DNA of 64,000 bases, from the NCBI GenBank assembly GCA_023418505.1, contig JAEZZR010000015.1, positions 62,001 through 126,000 on the forward strand, read 5' to 3'. Positions 1 to 8,310 of the stretch are shown one piece after another. The notes below the pieces were generated by a model. The model was given only the letters and a program-made list of their open reading frames with translations. It was not told the origin of the DNA and did no database searches. The DNA is from Actinomycetes bacterium (lineage in GTDB: Bacteria > Actinomycetota > Actinomycetes > Mycobacteriales > Mycobacteriaceae). The position numbers and the translations under genes are program-made. Each line of letters begins with the position of its first letter. Position 1 is the stretch's first letter.

Positions 1-1337
1 ACCCGGGCGACGGCAACCTGCCGGATGCGGAAGATTTGCAGGCGCTTTTCGACGTCATCACCGACGTCCTGCCTGAGCCTTCCGCAGACGTCGACGCACC
101 ATTGCAGGCGCAGGTGACGAACCTCGACTCCAGCTCGTTCCTCGGCCGCATCGGCTTGATCCGCATCCACAAGGGACGTATCAAGAAGGGTCAGCAGGTC
201 TCGTGGGTGCATTACGACGCGGATGGCCAGCAGCATGTGAAAACCGCCAAGATCGCTGAGCTATTGCGCACCGTCGGTGTGACCCGCGTGCCAACCCAGG
301 AAGCCATCGCCGGCGACATTGCGGCGATCTCCGGCATCGACGAGGTGATGATCGGCGACACCTTGTGCGCTGTTGATGAGGTGGCTCCGTTGCCACGCAT
401 CATGGTGGACGAACCAGCGATCTCCATGACTATCGGCGTTAACACTTCGCCGATGGCTGGCAAGGGTGGCGGCGACAAGCTCACCGCCCGCATGGTGAAG
501 GCGCGTCTAGATCAGGAACTGATCGGTAACGTGTCGATCCGCGTGCTCCCGACGGAACGCCCCGATGCCTGGGAAGTACAAGGACGCGGCGAAATGGCCT
601 TGTCGGTGCTGGTGGAAACTATGCGCCGCGAAGGATTTGAGCTCACTGTGGGCAAGCCACAGGTAGTGACGAAGACTGTCGACGGCCAGATCCAAGAGCC
701 ATACGAGCACCTGATTATCGATGTGCCGGACGAGCACCTTGGCGCGGTAACCCAGCTGATGGCTGCCCGCAAGGGTCGTATGGATCAGATGGCCAACACC
801 GGCACTGGCTGGGTGCGCATGGAATTCACCGTGCCATCACGTGGCTTGATTGGTTTCCGCACCACCTTCCTCACCGAGACCAAGGGCACCGGTATCGCTA
901 ATCACTATTCCGCGGGCTACGACTCCTGGGCTGGTGAGATCAAAGACCGCGCCACCGGCTCGTTGGTAGCAGACCGCTCCGGCCAGATCACCGCATATGC
1001 GCTGCTGCAGCTAGCTGATCGCGGCACCTTCTTCGTAGAACCAGGCGACCAGGCCTACGAAGGCATGGTAGTAGGCGCCAACCCTCGTGATGAAGACATG
1101 GATATCAACATCACGAAGGAAAAGAAGCTGACCAACATGCGCGCAGCTTCGGCGGATACCACCGTGACCTTGGATAAGGCACGGAAATTGACGCTGGACG
1201 AGGCGATGGAATTCTGTGGCAACGACGAATGCGTAGAGGTCACCCCAGAGACCATCCGCGTGCGCAAAGTGCTGCTCAATGCTACCGAGCGTGCCCGCGC
1301 CCGCAGCCGCGAGAAGGCACGCAACAAAAACGCCTAA
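1..1337 (+). CDS. typA: GTPase TypA/BipA, 3' part (5' end outside window)
   Basis: This is the C-terminal two thirds of TypA/BipA, a ribosome-associated translational GTPase related to EF-G that helps ribosome assembly and stress adaptation. The reading frame is open from base 3, so the GTP-binding G domain lies upstream of the window. Visible are the end of the G domain, the beta-barrel domain II (around LGRIGLIRIHKGRIKKGQ), the EF-G-like domains III and V, and the TypA-specific C-terminal domain (GLIGFRTTFLTETKGTGI and the DEDMDINITKEKKLTNMR stretch). The C-terminus is lysine- and arginine-rich, as expected for rRNA contact. The lpqW-like gene begins 86 bases after the stop. Family assignment is very secure; nothing can be said about the missing N-terminus. 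Confidence 0.96.
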   Translation, partial: PGDGNLPDAEDLQALFDVITDVLPEPSADVDAPLQAQVTNLDSSSFLGRIGLIRIHKGRIKKGQQVSWVHYDADGQQHVKTAKIAELLRTVGVTRVPTQEAIAGDIAAISGIDEVMIGDTLCAVDEVAPLPRIMVDEPAISMTIGVNTSPMAGKGGGDKLTARMVKARLDQELIGNVSIRVLPTERPDAWEVQGRGEMALSVLVETMRREGFELTVGKPQVVTKTVDGQIQEPYEHLIIDVPDEHLGAVTQLMAARKGRMDQMANTGTGWVRMEFTVPSRGLIGFRTTFLTETKGTGIANHYSAGYDSWAGEIKDRATGSLVADRSGQITAYALLQLADRGTFFVEPGDQAYEGMVVGANPRDEDMDINITKEKKLTNMRAASADTTVTLDKARKLTLDEAMEFCGNDECVEVTPETIRVRKVLLNATERARARSREKARNKNA

Positions 1338-1423
1338 GTGCTCGGTGTTATCGAAGTGTGCGGTGGGGTAGGCGCACCCCGCTCACAGCTCGATCCGTGG
1401 TCCCGATCGGTAGGGTGAAAGCT

Positions 1424-3430
1424 ATGAGGTTTTCGTGGCGCCAGTCGCGCGTTCAGTACGCGCAGATCGAACCGAGTGCTCACCCGGGGATTCGCTTGCG
1501 GGTTCGCTCGCGGGGGCGGACTGTCGCAGCGGTCGGTGTTGCCGCATTGGTGCTAGCTTCGTGCTCGGCGAATCCCGGCGATGCGCCAACGGTGGAACCC
1601 GAAGAAGGCGACGTCGCCGCGCCCGAAGCCAACGATCCCGCCACCGAAGCTGATACCGATTCCACCCAGTACCTGCGGGAAATCAACATCGGCATCGATC
1701 GGTTCAACGAAGGCTTCAATCCTCATTTGCTGGCCGACCAGTCGCCACTGACCCAGGTGGTTGCCGATCTCACGCTGCCTAGCGCTTTCATCGCCGATCC
1801 CACGAACGCTTCCGGCGCCCGGCTGAACACGGATCTGCTGGAAAGCGCAGAGGAAATCAACGATGCCGAAAGCAGCGCCGAAACCACAAACACCACCGGC
1901 ACCCATATCCGGTACCAGATCAACCCTGGCGCGCAGTGGTCTGATGGCACCCCAGTGTCTGGCAACGATTTCCGCTATCTTCGCGATCAGATCATCAACA
2001 CCCCGGGGGTTGCCCACGCCGCCGGCTACGAGCAGATCTCCAAGATCGACATCTCCGATAGCGGCCGCCAGGTAGACGTCTACTTCGACGGCGAAATCAA
2101 CGATTGGCGCCTGCTGTTCCGCAACCTGCTGCCCAGCCACCTGCTGCGCAACCAGGATGATTTTTCCACCGTGCTCGATTCTGTGATCCCCGCAGGTGCT
2201 GGCCAGTATCGTGTGGACCGCATTGATGTTGGCCGCGGCGAGGTGCGCCTGACCCGCAACGACCGCTATTGGGGTGCGACACCCGCAGCTACAGATACGA
2301 TCATTTTCCGCCCGGCTGGCTCCGACGTCGTGGGTGCAGATCAGCTCGGCGCCGATCAGCTGCAGGCCGTGCATATCCGCCCGACGCAAACCTCCGAGCT
2401 CACCTACGGTATCGTGCCAGGGACAACGGAAACCCTGGTAGAAGCTCCGCGCCAACTCTCGGTGGTTGCGAATCTAGCTTCCGTGGGGCTTGCCGACGAC
2501 GCCATCCGCGCAGCAGTCCTTTCCACCGTCGATCCCAGCGAGGTAGCAGCCATTGCTACCCAAGCAACGGGGCGATACAACGGGCAGACGAGCTCCGATG
2601 CCACCGCTACCAATGGCGCCGGCTCCAGCAGTGGGGCAGAGGAGGCCGTAGAGCAAGCACGCCAACGGTTTACCGAAGCTAATCCGCTGGTTGTGGCAGC
2701 ACTTGGCAACGATAACCAGGCTGGTGCAGCTGCCTTTGCCATCGCCGCGCAACTAACTGATGCCGGCATTCCCGCTGAAGTACAAAACCTCGACTCCCAG
2801 CAGTTGGTCGCTTCTGCGCTGCCGTATGGCGAGGTTGATCTTGTGGTTAGCTGGGGTGAATCCGTGGATACGGTGCTGCAAGCTCGCGATCGTTATGCTT
2901 GCCCAACTGATGCCCGCGAAGCCATCGATCCCGATGAATATCTCACGGACGCCACTGGTACTGCGACAACTAGCAGCACCACCTCTAGTTCCAGTCGCAC
3001 TACAGATGCCGACACCACAGCCACTTCCGATCCAGCGGACGCAGAAAGCTCCGAGGAAGCCACAGCTACGCCGTCGCCAGCTACCCCAACGGCACCAACT
3101 TCTACCAGCTCACCGACACAACGCAGCGCTGCCGACGAAGGCGTTGCGCGCGCCGGGAACATTTCAGGGCTCTGTGATTCAGACATTGATGCTTTGCTTG
3201 ACGACGCTACCGCCGGCGAAGCAACCATCGCCGAGGTCAAGCAGCGCATCCGAGAACTTTCGATCGAGCGCGTGCTGGTCAATGACACCGTGCTGACCGT
3301 CACCGGCGAATCCGTGACCATCGATGGCAGCTCCAGCCAATTGGAATGGCCGGTCGATGGGGCGAATGGGCGGCTAGCGTCGTTAGCGCAATGGCGCCGA
3401 GGTGCCGAAGAACCAACCGCACGAAACTAG
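1424..3430 (+). CDS. LpqW-like lipoprotein, family 5 substrate-binding fold
   Basis: This is a predicted lipoprotein of 668 residues with the fold of family 5 (oligopeptide-type) extracellular binding proteins. It sits between typA and mshB, as lpqW does in mycobacteria, where LpqW influences mannoside and lipoarabinomannan synthesis rather than peptide uptake. The ATG at 1424 follows a TAGGG purine stretch (a GTG three codons earlier is possible). A basic N-region, a hydrophobic stretch and the lipobox LASC with lipidated Cys47 follow. The binding-protein signature QWSDGTPVSGNDFRYL lies near residue 170. About residues 510-570 are an unusual Ser/Thr/Ala/Pro/Asp-rich insert that looks disordered and could be a glycosylated linker. 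No permease or ATPase gene is adjacent, which fits a non-transport role. The lpqW role is inferred from position and fold. Confidence 0.82.
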   Translation: MRFSWRQSRVQYAQIEPSAHPGIRLRVRSRGRTVAAVGVAALVLASCSANPGDAPTVEPEEGDVAAPEANDPATEADTDSTQYLREINIGIDRFNEGFNPHLLADQSPLTQVVADLTLPSAFIADPTNASGARLNTDLLESAEEINDAESSAETTNTTGTHIRYQINPGAQWSDGTPVSGNDFRYLRDQIINTPGVAHAAGYEQISKIDISDSGRQVDVYFDGEINDWRLLFRNLLPSHLLRNQDDFSTVLDSVIPAGAGQYRVDRIDVGRGEVRLTRNDRYWGATPAATDTIIFRPAGSDVVGADQLGADQLQAVHIRPTQTSELTYGIVPGTTETLVEAPRQLSVVANLASVGLADDAIRAAVLSTVDPSEVAAIATQATGRYNGQTSSDATATNGAGSSSGAEEAVEQARQRFTEANPLVVAALGNDNQAGAAAFAIAAQLTDAGIPAEVQNLDSQQLVASALPYGEVDLVVSWGESVDTVLQARDRYACPTDAREAIDPDEYLTDATGTATTSSTTSSSSRTTDADTTATSDPADAESSEEATATPSPATPTAPTSTSSPTQRSAADEGVARAGNISGLCDSDIDALLDDATAGEATIAEVKQRIRELSIERVLVNDTVLTVTGESVTIDGSSSQLEWPVDGANGRLASLAQWRRGAEEPTARN

Positions 3431-3464
3431 GTACGCATCCGGCGCGCCGGGTAGGATTTGCCCC

Positions 3465-4508
3465 GTGAACTGCCACGAACCGCACACGCAATTGCATTCC
3501 GCACCGAATGCCGCACCGAACGCCGGCGCCAGCAAGCACGTCGTTTTCGTCCACGCGCACCCCGATGACGAAGCCGTCTGGACCGGCGCGACCATCGCGA
3601 AGCTGGTGCAGCAAGGCCATCGTGTCACGGTGATTACGGCGACCTTGGGCGAGCAAGGCGAAGTCATTGGTACGCCACTGGCGGGCTTAGTTGCCGATCA
3701 GGCTGATCAGCTGGGTGGTTATCGTATCGCGGAGCTGCGCGCCTCACTGCAGGCGTTGGGGGCGAATGCGCCGGATCACGAGCCACTGTTGCTTGGCGGC
3801 GCGGGTTGTTGGCGCGATTCAGGCATGGCCGGTGATCCGAGCAACGATGATCCGCACAGTTTCATCCATTCGGGCGTGAAGGCTCGGCAGCAGCTGAGTG
3901 AGTTGCTCGATCAGTTGGCGCCAGATTTGGTGATTACTTACGACGCTGACGGCGGCTACGGACACCCAGATCACATCCGCTGCCACGAGTTAGTAGCCGA
4001 AGTGTGCGGCGATCTGCCCACCTGCGGTGCAGTGCCGACGCTCTGGGCGGTTAGCGACCGCGAATCGACCCGGCGCGGCTTAGCTGCCATCACCGTGGTG
4101 CCGAAGCAGTGGAAGCAAATTACCGTGGACGAATTGGCTACCGTGGACGCTTCGGGCGCTGTTAATGGTGGCAGTTCGAGCGGTGCGGCAAGCACTAATG
4201 CCGATGGCGAATTCTTCTCAGTTACAGCCACGCCTGCCGAGATAGCAGCAAAGCGCGATGCCCTGCGCGCCCATGCCACGCAGGTGTGGCTGGGTGACGG
4301 GTCGGTATCTGCCACCAATCCGGAAGCTGCCTTTGGCCAGGTCGACGATTCCGGCGATGCTTGGGGAGTATGGGCATTTTCGAACTTGCTGTGCCAGCCG
4401 TTGCTTGCCCACGAGTGGTACCGCCTCGGAAGCGCAACAGCTGAGCAAGTCCAATGGCTGCGGGAACCCGGAGCAAAGCGCCAAACCGTCAGAAAGCAGG
4501 TGCGGTAA
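3465..4508 (+). CDS. mshB: MshB, GlcNAc-inositol deacetylase (mycothiol synthesis)
   Basis: MshB removes the acetyl group from N-acetylglucosaminyl-inositol, the second committed step of mycothiol synthesis, in the cytoplasm. The LmbE/PIG-L zinc hydrolase signature is complete: AHPDDE at residues 31-36 (His32, Asp34, Asp35) and the second zinc ligand motif HPDH beginning at residue 167. I chose GTG at 3465, giving 347 residues, because the frame upstream overlaps the end of the lpqW-like gene. The first 24 residues before the conserved core contain the 12-bp tandem duplication that encodes APNA twice. The C-terminus carries a Gly/Ser/Ala-rich linker near residues 228-245 that is probably a loop. 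Its stop codon directly abuts the next start, so the two are probably co-transcribed. Confidence 0.93.
   Translation: MNCHEPHTQLHSAPNAAPNAGASKHVVFVHAHPDDEAVWTGATIAKLVQQGHRVTVITATLGEQGEVIGTPLAGLVADQADQLGGYRIAELRASLQALGANAPDHEPLLLGGAGCWRDSGMAGDPSNDDPHSFIHSGVKARQQLSELLDQLAPDLVITYDADGGYGHPDHIRCHELVAEVCGDLPTCGAVPTLWAVSDRESTRRGLAAITVVPKQWKQITVDELATVDASGAVNGGSSSGAASTNADGEFFSVTATPAEIAAKRDALRAHATQVWLGDGSVSATNPEAAFGQVDDSGDAWGVWAFSNLLCQPLLAHEWYRLGSATAEQVQWLREPGAKRQTVRKQVR
3501..3524 (+). repeat. 12-bp tandem duplication inside mshB
   Basis: The unit GCACCGAATGCC is followed at once by GCACCGAACGCC. It is in frame and duplicates APNA in the non-conserved N-terminal tail of MshB, so it should be functionally neutral. 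Confidence 0.85.
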
Positions 4509-4973
4509 ATGGCTGATCACTCGAAGGGCAGTGGTGCGCAGCGCGAAACTTCTAAAGCTGAACCACATTGGGGCGATCCGAACCGTTCCCAGGTGCGCAA
4601 AGACGTCACTCGGGGTGAAGTTGTGGTAGCGATTGTCTGGTTGAGCGTGGCGGCCCTTGCGTCGTTAGTAATTGAGATCGTGTACCTAGGGGCGCGGATC
4701 CAAGTCGGTGATCTGTCGGTACCGGTGCCGTGGGTGCTAGTTCTGGCCTATGTGATGAATCTGATTCTTACCAATACAGCCTTGTTATGGACCTCACATC
4801 GGGGTATCGCAGCGGTGCCACTGGTGGTATGGATTATTGGGTTAGGGCTTGTGCTGTTGTGGCCGGCGATCCCTGGCGGCGGTGATACGGCAATGGGGCC
4901 GTGGATTCGCACCTCCTTGCTGATTACCGCCGGAGCCGTAGGTGGATTCTTGCCGCTGCTGCGCCCGCGTTAG
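4509..4973 (+). CDS. Small four-helix membrane protein (Rv1171-like by position)
   Basis: This 154-residue protein begins directly on the base after the mshB stop codon, so the two genes are probably translationally coupled. The first 40 residues are polar and charged. Four hydrophobic segments follow, around residues 43-63, 74-97, 100-120 and 130-148, which predicts an integral membrane protein with both ends in the cytoplasm. I do not recognise a catalytic motif. In mycobacteria a small membrane protein (Rv1171) occupies the same position after mshB, which is the only basis for calling it a homologue. A link to mycothiol or to export is conceivable but not shown by the sequence. Confidence 0.75.
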   Translation: MADHSKGSGAQRETSKAEPHWGDPNRSQVRKDVTRGEVVVAIVWLSVAALASLVIEIVYLGARIQVGDLSVPVPWVLVLAYVMNLILTNTALLWTSHRGIAAVPLVVWIIGLGLVLLWPAIPGGGDTAMGPWIRTSLLITAGAVGGFLPLLRPR

Positions 4974-5084
4974 AATCGCAGGGATCGTTAAAACCCAACG
5001 ATCGTGATGATTTCGGCGGGCAAGCCCGTGGTGGAAGCTACTAAAGCACCCGTAGCCCGAACTAGTGCCAACTAGACAGGGTGT

Positions 5085-5153
5085 TATAGTTTTCGCCAGC
5101 CCGTTAATTTCATAATTGCCAGCCCAATGGAAAAGCTTTCCCCGGAGCTTTTC
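5085..5153 (+). promoter_or_regulatory. Candidate fdxC promoter and leader hairpin
   Basis: A TATAGT -10-like box lies at 5085-5090. About 40 bases downstream is an 8-bp inverted repeat, GAAAAGCT at 5130-5137 and AGCTTTTC at 5146-5153, separated by eight bases. The stem ends in a short T run, so it could act as an attenuator-like hairpin or simply protect the 5' end of the fdxC transcript. No convincing -35 box is visible. The rest of the 215-base gap between 4974 and 5188 shows no supportable gene. Confidence 0.35.
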
Positions 5154-5188
5154 TGTAGTACCTATTTGAAAGGTTGAATCGTTCAGCC

Positions 5189-5509
5189 ATGACCTACGTA
5201 ATTGCTCAGCCCTGCGTCGACGTAATGGATCGCGCCTGCGTTGAAGAGTGTCCTGTGGACTGCATTTACGAAGGCAAACGCACGCTGTACATTCACCCGG
5301 ATGAATGCGTGGACTGCGGCGCCTGCGAGCCTGTCTGCCCAACGGAGGCAATTTTCTATGAAGATGATGTGCCCGACGAATGGGTGGATTACATCGACGC
5401 CAACGCCGATTTCTTCGACGATCTAGGTTCCCCTGGCGGCGCGGCCGGAGTAGGGCCGCAAGACTTCGACGTGCCATTTATCGAAAAACTCCCGCCACAG
5501 AATCAGTAG
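5189..5509 (+). CDS. fdxC: Seven-iron ferredoxin FdxC
   Basis: FdxC is a small soluble electron carrier with a [3Fe-4S] and a [4Fe-4S] cluster that feeds electrons to cytochromes P450 and other reductases. The 106-residue protein has the typical actinobacterial N-terminus (TYVIAQPCVDVMDRACVEEC) and the second cluster motif CVDCGACEPVCP. The central spacing CxxDxxxxxC in the first motif, rather than CxxCxxC, fits the 3Fe site. The C-terminus is acidic (DDVPDEWVDYIDANADFFDD), typical for partner docking. ATG at 5189 is preferred over TTG at 5174 because it gives the conserved MTYVIAQ start; a GAAAGG sequence lies about 15 bases upstream. In many relatives dapC follows fdxC, but here an amino acid permease on the opposite strand follows instead. 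Confidence 0.94.
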   Translation: MTYVIAQPCVDVMDRACVEECPVDCIYEGKRTLYIHPDECVDCGACEPVCPTEAIFYEDDVPDEWVDYIDANADFFDDLGSPGGAAGVGPQDFDVPFIEKLPPQNQ

Positions 5510-5516
5510 CGGGAGC
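5484..5516 (-). terminator. Rho-independent terminator of the permease gene (minus strand)
   Basis: The 7-bp inverted repeat CTCCCGC (5489-5495) and GCGGGAG (5509-5515) is followed on the minus strand by a run of five T residues. It therefore reads as an intrinsic terminator for the permease gene transcribed leftward. It overlaps the last codons and the stop codon of fdxC. The plus strand side lacks a T run. Confidence 0.7.
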
Positions 5517-5559
5517 AGCCAATCGGGGATTGGGGTTCGGGGAATAGGGGTTTACGGGA

Positions 5560-6984
5560 CTAGACCTTTTGTTCGGCAGCTTGTAGCTCGCGACGAGCCT
5601 GTGCGCGGCGCGACTTTGTTAGCACCGCAATGACGCAGAGAACCGAAGTCACCACAATTACCGCAATGACCTGCATGCGGGAGCCTGCGTCGAAAAGCAT
5701 CAGCACAGATAGGCCGATGATCAGTGCAATCGCCAGCCAAGACAGGTAAGGAAACGCCCACATTTTCACATGCAGCTGGTTCGAGCGCTGGAACTGCGGC
5801 CGCAGCTTGATCTGCGAAAACGCAATCATCAGCCAGAGCACCAGCAAGCAGCCACCCACAGCGTTGAGCAGGAATACCAGCACGGAGGAATCTTCGAAGA
5901 TTAGCTGGAAGCCCACCGAAATGAACGCGAACGTCACGGACATAATCACCGCGTTGGTTGGCACATTCTGCTTGTTGGTCTTGCGGAAAATGCCAGAAGC
6001 TTCACCGCGGTTTGCCATCGAGTAGACCAAGCGTGACGACGCATAAATCTGCGCGTTAAATGCACTGAGCAGCGCCAACACGATCACAACTTCCATGAAG
6101 CCCACCACTGCTGGCAGGTTCGCCTGCTGCAGTACCAGCGTAAATGGCGATTCGGCAGCAGAGTTGGCTCCATCGATCTGGCTGTAGGGCAGCAGCAAAA
6201 TGATGGCCAAAACACAGCCCAAGTAGAACACCGAGATACGTACAATCACCGAGCGCACAGCCGTTGCAATGGAACGGCGCGGATTATCAGATTCGGCAGC
6301 GGCGATGGTGACGATCTCGATGCCACCGAACGCAAACGCAACCGCAAGCAGCCCAGCAGCAATGCCAGAAATACCGTTGGGCAAGAAACCGGATTCAGCG
6401 ATGTGTTGGGTACCCACAAAAGTAGTGCCTGGCAGCAGGCCGAAGAACAGCAGCACCGCGATTACCAGGAAGCCGATAATCACAGCCACCTTGATGAATG
6501 CGAACCAGAACTCGAACTCACCGAAGTGGCGCACGTTCACCAAGTTGATAAACGCGAAGAAAATCACGCAGATCAAACCTGGAATCCAGCCCGGTACACC
6601 CCACCAAGCACCCATGATGGCACCAGCGCCGGTAATTTCTGCGCCCAGCACCATCACCAGCATGAACCAATACAGCCAGCCGATTACAAAACCTGCACTG
6701 GGGCCAAAGGCCATCTCGGCATAGGTAGAAAAGGAACCTGATTCCGGCTTCGCGGAGGACATTTCCCCCAGCATCTGCATCACTAGCACCACAATGAAAC
6801 CAGCGATCGCATACGAAATCAGAACACCAGGGCCTGCGGCACTAATGCCGACACCCGTGCCGAGGAACAGGCCTGCACCGATGGCGGAGCCCAAACCCAT
6901 CATGGTCAGATGGCGAACCTTCATCCCATGGCCGAGCTCAGAATCACCTCCAGGGTGCGCTATTGAATTCGGGGTACTTGTCAT
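5560..6984 (-). CDS. aroP: AroP-type aromatic amino acid permease (APC superfamily)
   Basis: This 474-residue protein is a twelve-helix proton-coupled amino acid importer of the AAT family. The N-terminus carries the family signature GSAIGAGLFLGTGVGISAAG in helix 1 and continues PGVLISYAIAGFIVVLVMQ with a conserved LGEM after helix 2. The last 20 residues are charged and cytoplasmic. Aromatic amino acids are the likely substrates because aroP neighbours the dapD/dapE locus in Corynebacterium glutamicum, as I recall it; sequence alone would also allow a GABA, proline or histidine permease. It is transcribed leftward after dapD, across a 113-base gap full of short tandem repeats that must contain its promoter. 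A strong intrinsic terminator lies about 45 bases downstream of its stop. Confidence 0.85.
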   Translation of the reverse strand: MTSTPNSIAHPGGDSELGHGMKVRHLTMMGLGSAIGAGLFLGTGVGISAAGPGVLISYAIAGFIVVLVMQMLGEMSSAKPESGSFSTYAEMAFGPSAGFVIGWLYWFMLVMVLGAEITGAGAIMGAWWGVPGWIPGLICVIFFAFINLVNVRHFGEFEFWFAFIKVAVIIGFLVIAVLLFFGLLPGTTFVGTQHIAESGFLPNGISGIAAGLLAVAFAFGGIEIVTIAAAESDNPRRSIATAVRSVIVRISVFYLGCVLAIILLLPYSQIDGANSAAESPFTLVLQQANLPAVVGFMEVVIVLALLSAFNAQIYASSRLVYSMANRGEASGIFRKTNKQNVPTNAVIMSVTFAFISVGFQLIFEDSSVLVFLLNAVGGCLLVLWLMIAFSQIKLRPQFQRSNQLHVKMWAFPYLSWLAIALIIGLSVLMLFDAGSRMQVIAVIVVTSVLCVIAVLTKSRRAQARRELQAAEQKV

Positions 6985-7024
6985 GGATAAGAGACTACTA
7001 GGTCTATACCCAAGGTCTATAGCC

Positions 7025-7048
7025 GAAACAGTAAATGAAACAGTAAAT
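7025..7048. repeat. 12-bp tandem duplication upstream of aroP
   Basis: GAAACAGTAAAT occurs twice head to tail. Just to the left the related words GGTCTATACCC and GGTCTATAGCC are also near copies. The copies lie within about 65 bases upstream of the permease start, so copy number could influence its promoter or leader. Confidence 0.85.
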
Positions 7049-7071
7049 AGCGCCCGCGGGTTTAAGTGCGC

Positions 7072-7107
7072 GATTAATTCTTTGATTAATTCTCTGTTTA
7101 ATTCCGT
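7072..7107. repeat. 12-bp repeat, three imperfect copies at the dapD stop
   Basis: The units GATTAATTCTTT, GATTAATTCTCT and GTTTAATTCCGT lie head to tail. The third copy contains the dapD stop codon on the minus strand (7098-7100). The region is markedly AT-rich compared with its surroundings. Confidence 0.75.
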
Positions 7108-8075
7108 GGCCGCGAACTATCCGCCGGCAAAGCAGAAGCACAAATCGCGCTGTGATCCGGATCATCGTGGAAATGGAGATTCGACTGCCCAGAGAGCTCG
7201 TGCGCCATCACCCGGCGATTTTCGTCGAGAAGCTCAATCGGCGTATCTGCATCGAGCAGCAAGTTCTTATCGATCACACAGTTGTTGCCCAAATCGACGC
7301 CAATGGTGCCGGCGGAAGGGCCGATCTCGCAGTTGTCGCCGATGCTTAAAGGGATGCGGGTGCCATCGTCAGCTTCTGCAGCCGTGGCCATCGCCGACAA
7401 ACCCAGTCGCGTACCAGAGCCCAACACCACGCCAGAAGACATGCGTCCTTCGATCTTGCACGGACCTAAGCACCCGGAATTCCACGAAACGAAGCCCTCG
7501 CGCAGCACAATCGTGCCTGGAGCAAGATACGCACCCAAACGCACGCGTTCGGCCTCACCGATACGAACTCCAGAAGGCACCACGTAATCCACCATGCGAG
7601 GCATGCGATCAATGCCGTAGACATGGATCAAGCCACGAACGCGCAGGTTGGTGCGCAGCAGCTCGAAATTATCGGGCAGCGCCGGGCCCTTATTCGTCCA
7701 CGCCACCACGTTCAGCAAATTGAAAATCCCATCCAAATTCAACGAATGAGGCTTCACCAAACGGTGGGACAATAGGTGCAAGCGCAGATAAGCGTCGTGA
7801 GCATCTACAGGTGGAGCCGAAAGATCCGCAATGGTGGTGCGCACGGCGACCTGCTCCACGCGTCGATCCTCGTCGAGAAGCACCTGCCGCAACATCTGCG
7901 GAGTGAGATCCTGCGCCCCCAAGCGGCGGGTTCCGTGATCCTCGGCGAACTCCTGCAACGTTGCGGGGTCTTCAACAATCGCAGGGTGCGGGTACCAGCT
8001 ATCCAGTACCGTGCCATCCATCGCAATATTGGCGATGCCGATCGCGCTGGCACCGATCCGAGGGTGAGAATCCAT
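7098..8075 (-). CDS. dapD: DapD, tetrahydrodipicolinate N-succinyltransferase
   Basis: DapD transfers succinyl from succinyl-CoA to tetrahydrodipicolinate, the first step of the succinylase branch that leads to meso-diaminopimelate for cell wall and lysine. The 325-residue protein has an N-terminal domain (about 1-165), then hexapeptide repeats that build a left-handed beta helix (about 170-290; PSGVRIGEAERVRLGAYLAP, then PCKIEGRMSSGVVLGSGTRL and IGDNCEIGPSAGTIGVDLG). The conserved trimer-forming segment EGFVSWNSGCLGPC is present. Length and motifs match the actinobacterial DapD type. dapC and dapE, often close by in relatives, are not in this window, so the rest of the branch must be encoded elsewhere or be replaced by diaminopimelate dehydrogenase. 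The start ATG is on the complement of 8073-8075. Confidence 0.94.
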   Translation of the reverse strand: MDSHPRIGASAIGIANIAMDGTVLDSWYPHPAIVEDPATLQEFAEDHGTRRLGAQDLTPQMLRQVLLDEDRRVEQVAVRTTIADLSAPPVDAHDAYLRLHLLSHRLVKPHSLNLDGIFNLLNVVAWTNKGPALPDNFELLRTNLRVRGLIHVYGIDRMPRMVDYVVPSGVRIGEAERVRLGAYLAPGTIVLREGFVSWNSGCLGPCKIEGRMSSGVVLGSGTRLGLSAMATAAEADDGTRIPLSIGDNCEIGPSAGTIGVDLGNNCVIDKNLLLDADTPIELLDENRRVMAHELSGQSNLHFHDDPDHSAICASALPADSSRPRN

Positions 8076-8310
8076 AGTAATTAGCTTAACTGTTTAGGCG
8101 TGTAACGGTAGTTGAAGATAAAAACCGTGGTCAGGCGGGCAAAGGATATGGGAAAACGCGTGGGAGTTGGATGGTGGTTGTTACAGATCAGGCGAGGGTG
8201 TCAGGGGAGGCGGGTACTGCTTTGATGCGTCTATTTCCCGCAATATTGCGTCGCATAGACTAAGAACTCGTACCGACCGTCACCTGCAGCAATAAGGAAT
8301 TTCCGGCGCG

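Noticed and set aside
1553..2455. 300-codon minus-strand open frame inside the LpqW-like gene
   Set aside because: It is the complement of a well-supported coding gene, has no recognisable motif, and lies in a frame kept open by GC-rich codon bias.
7025..7107. A small CRISPR-like array in the dapD/aroP gap
   Set aside because: The repeats are 12 bp, adjoin without unique spacers and differ in sequence; no cas gene is nearby.
6794..7723. Plus-strand 309-codon frame across aroP and dapD
   Set aside because: It spans two genes on the opposite strand and the repeat-rich gap between them, and its predicted protein has no domain.
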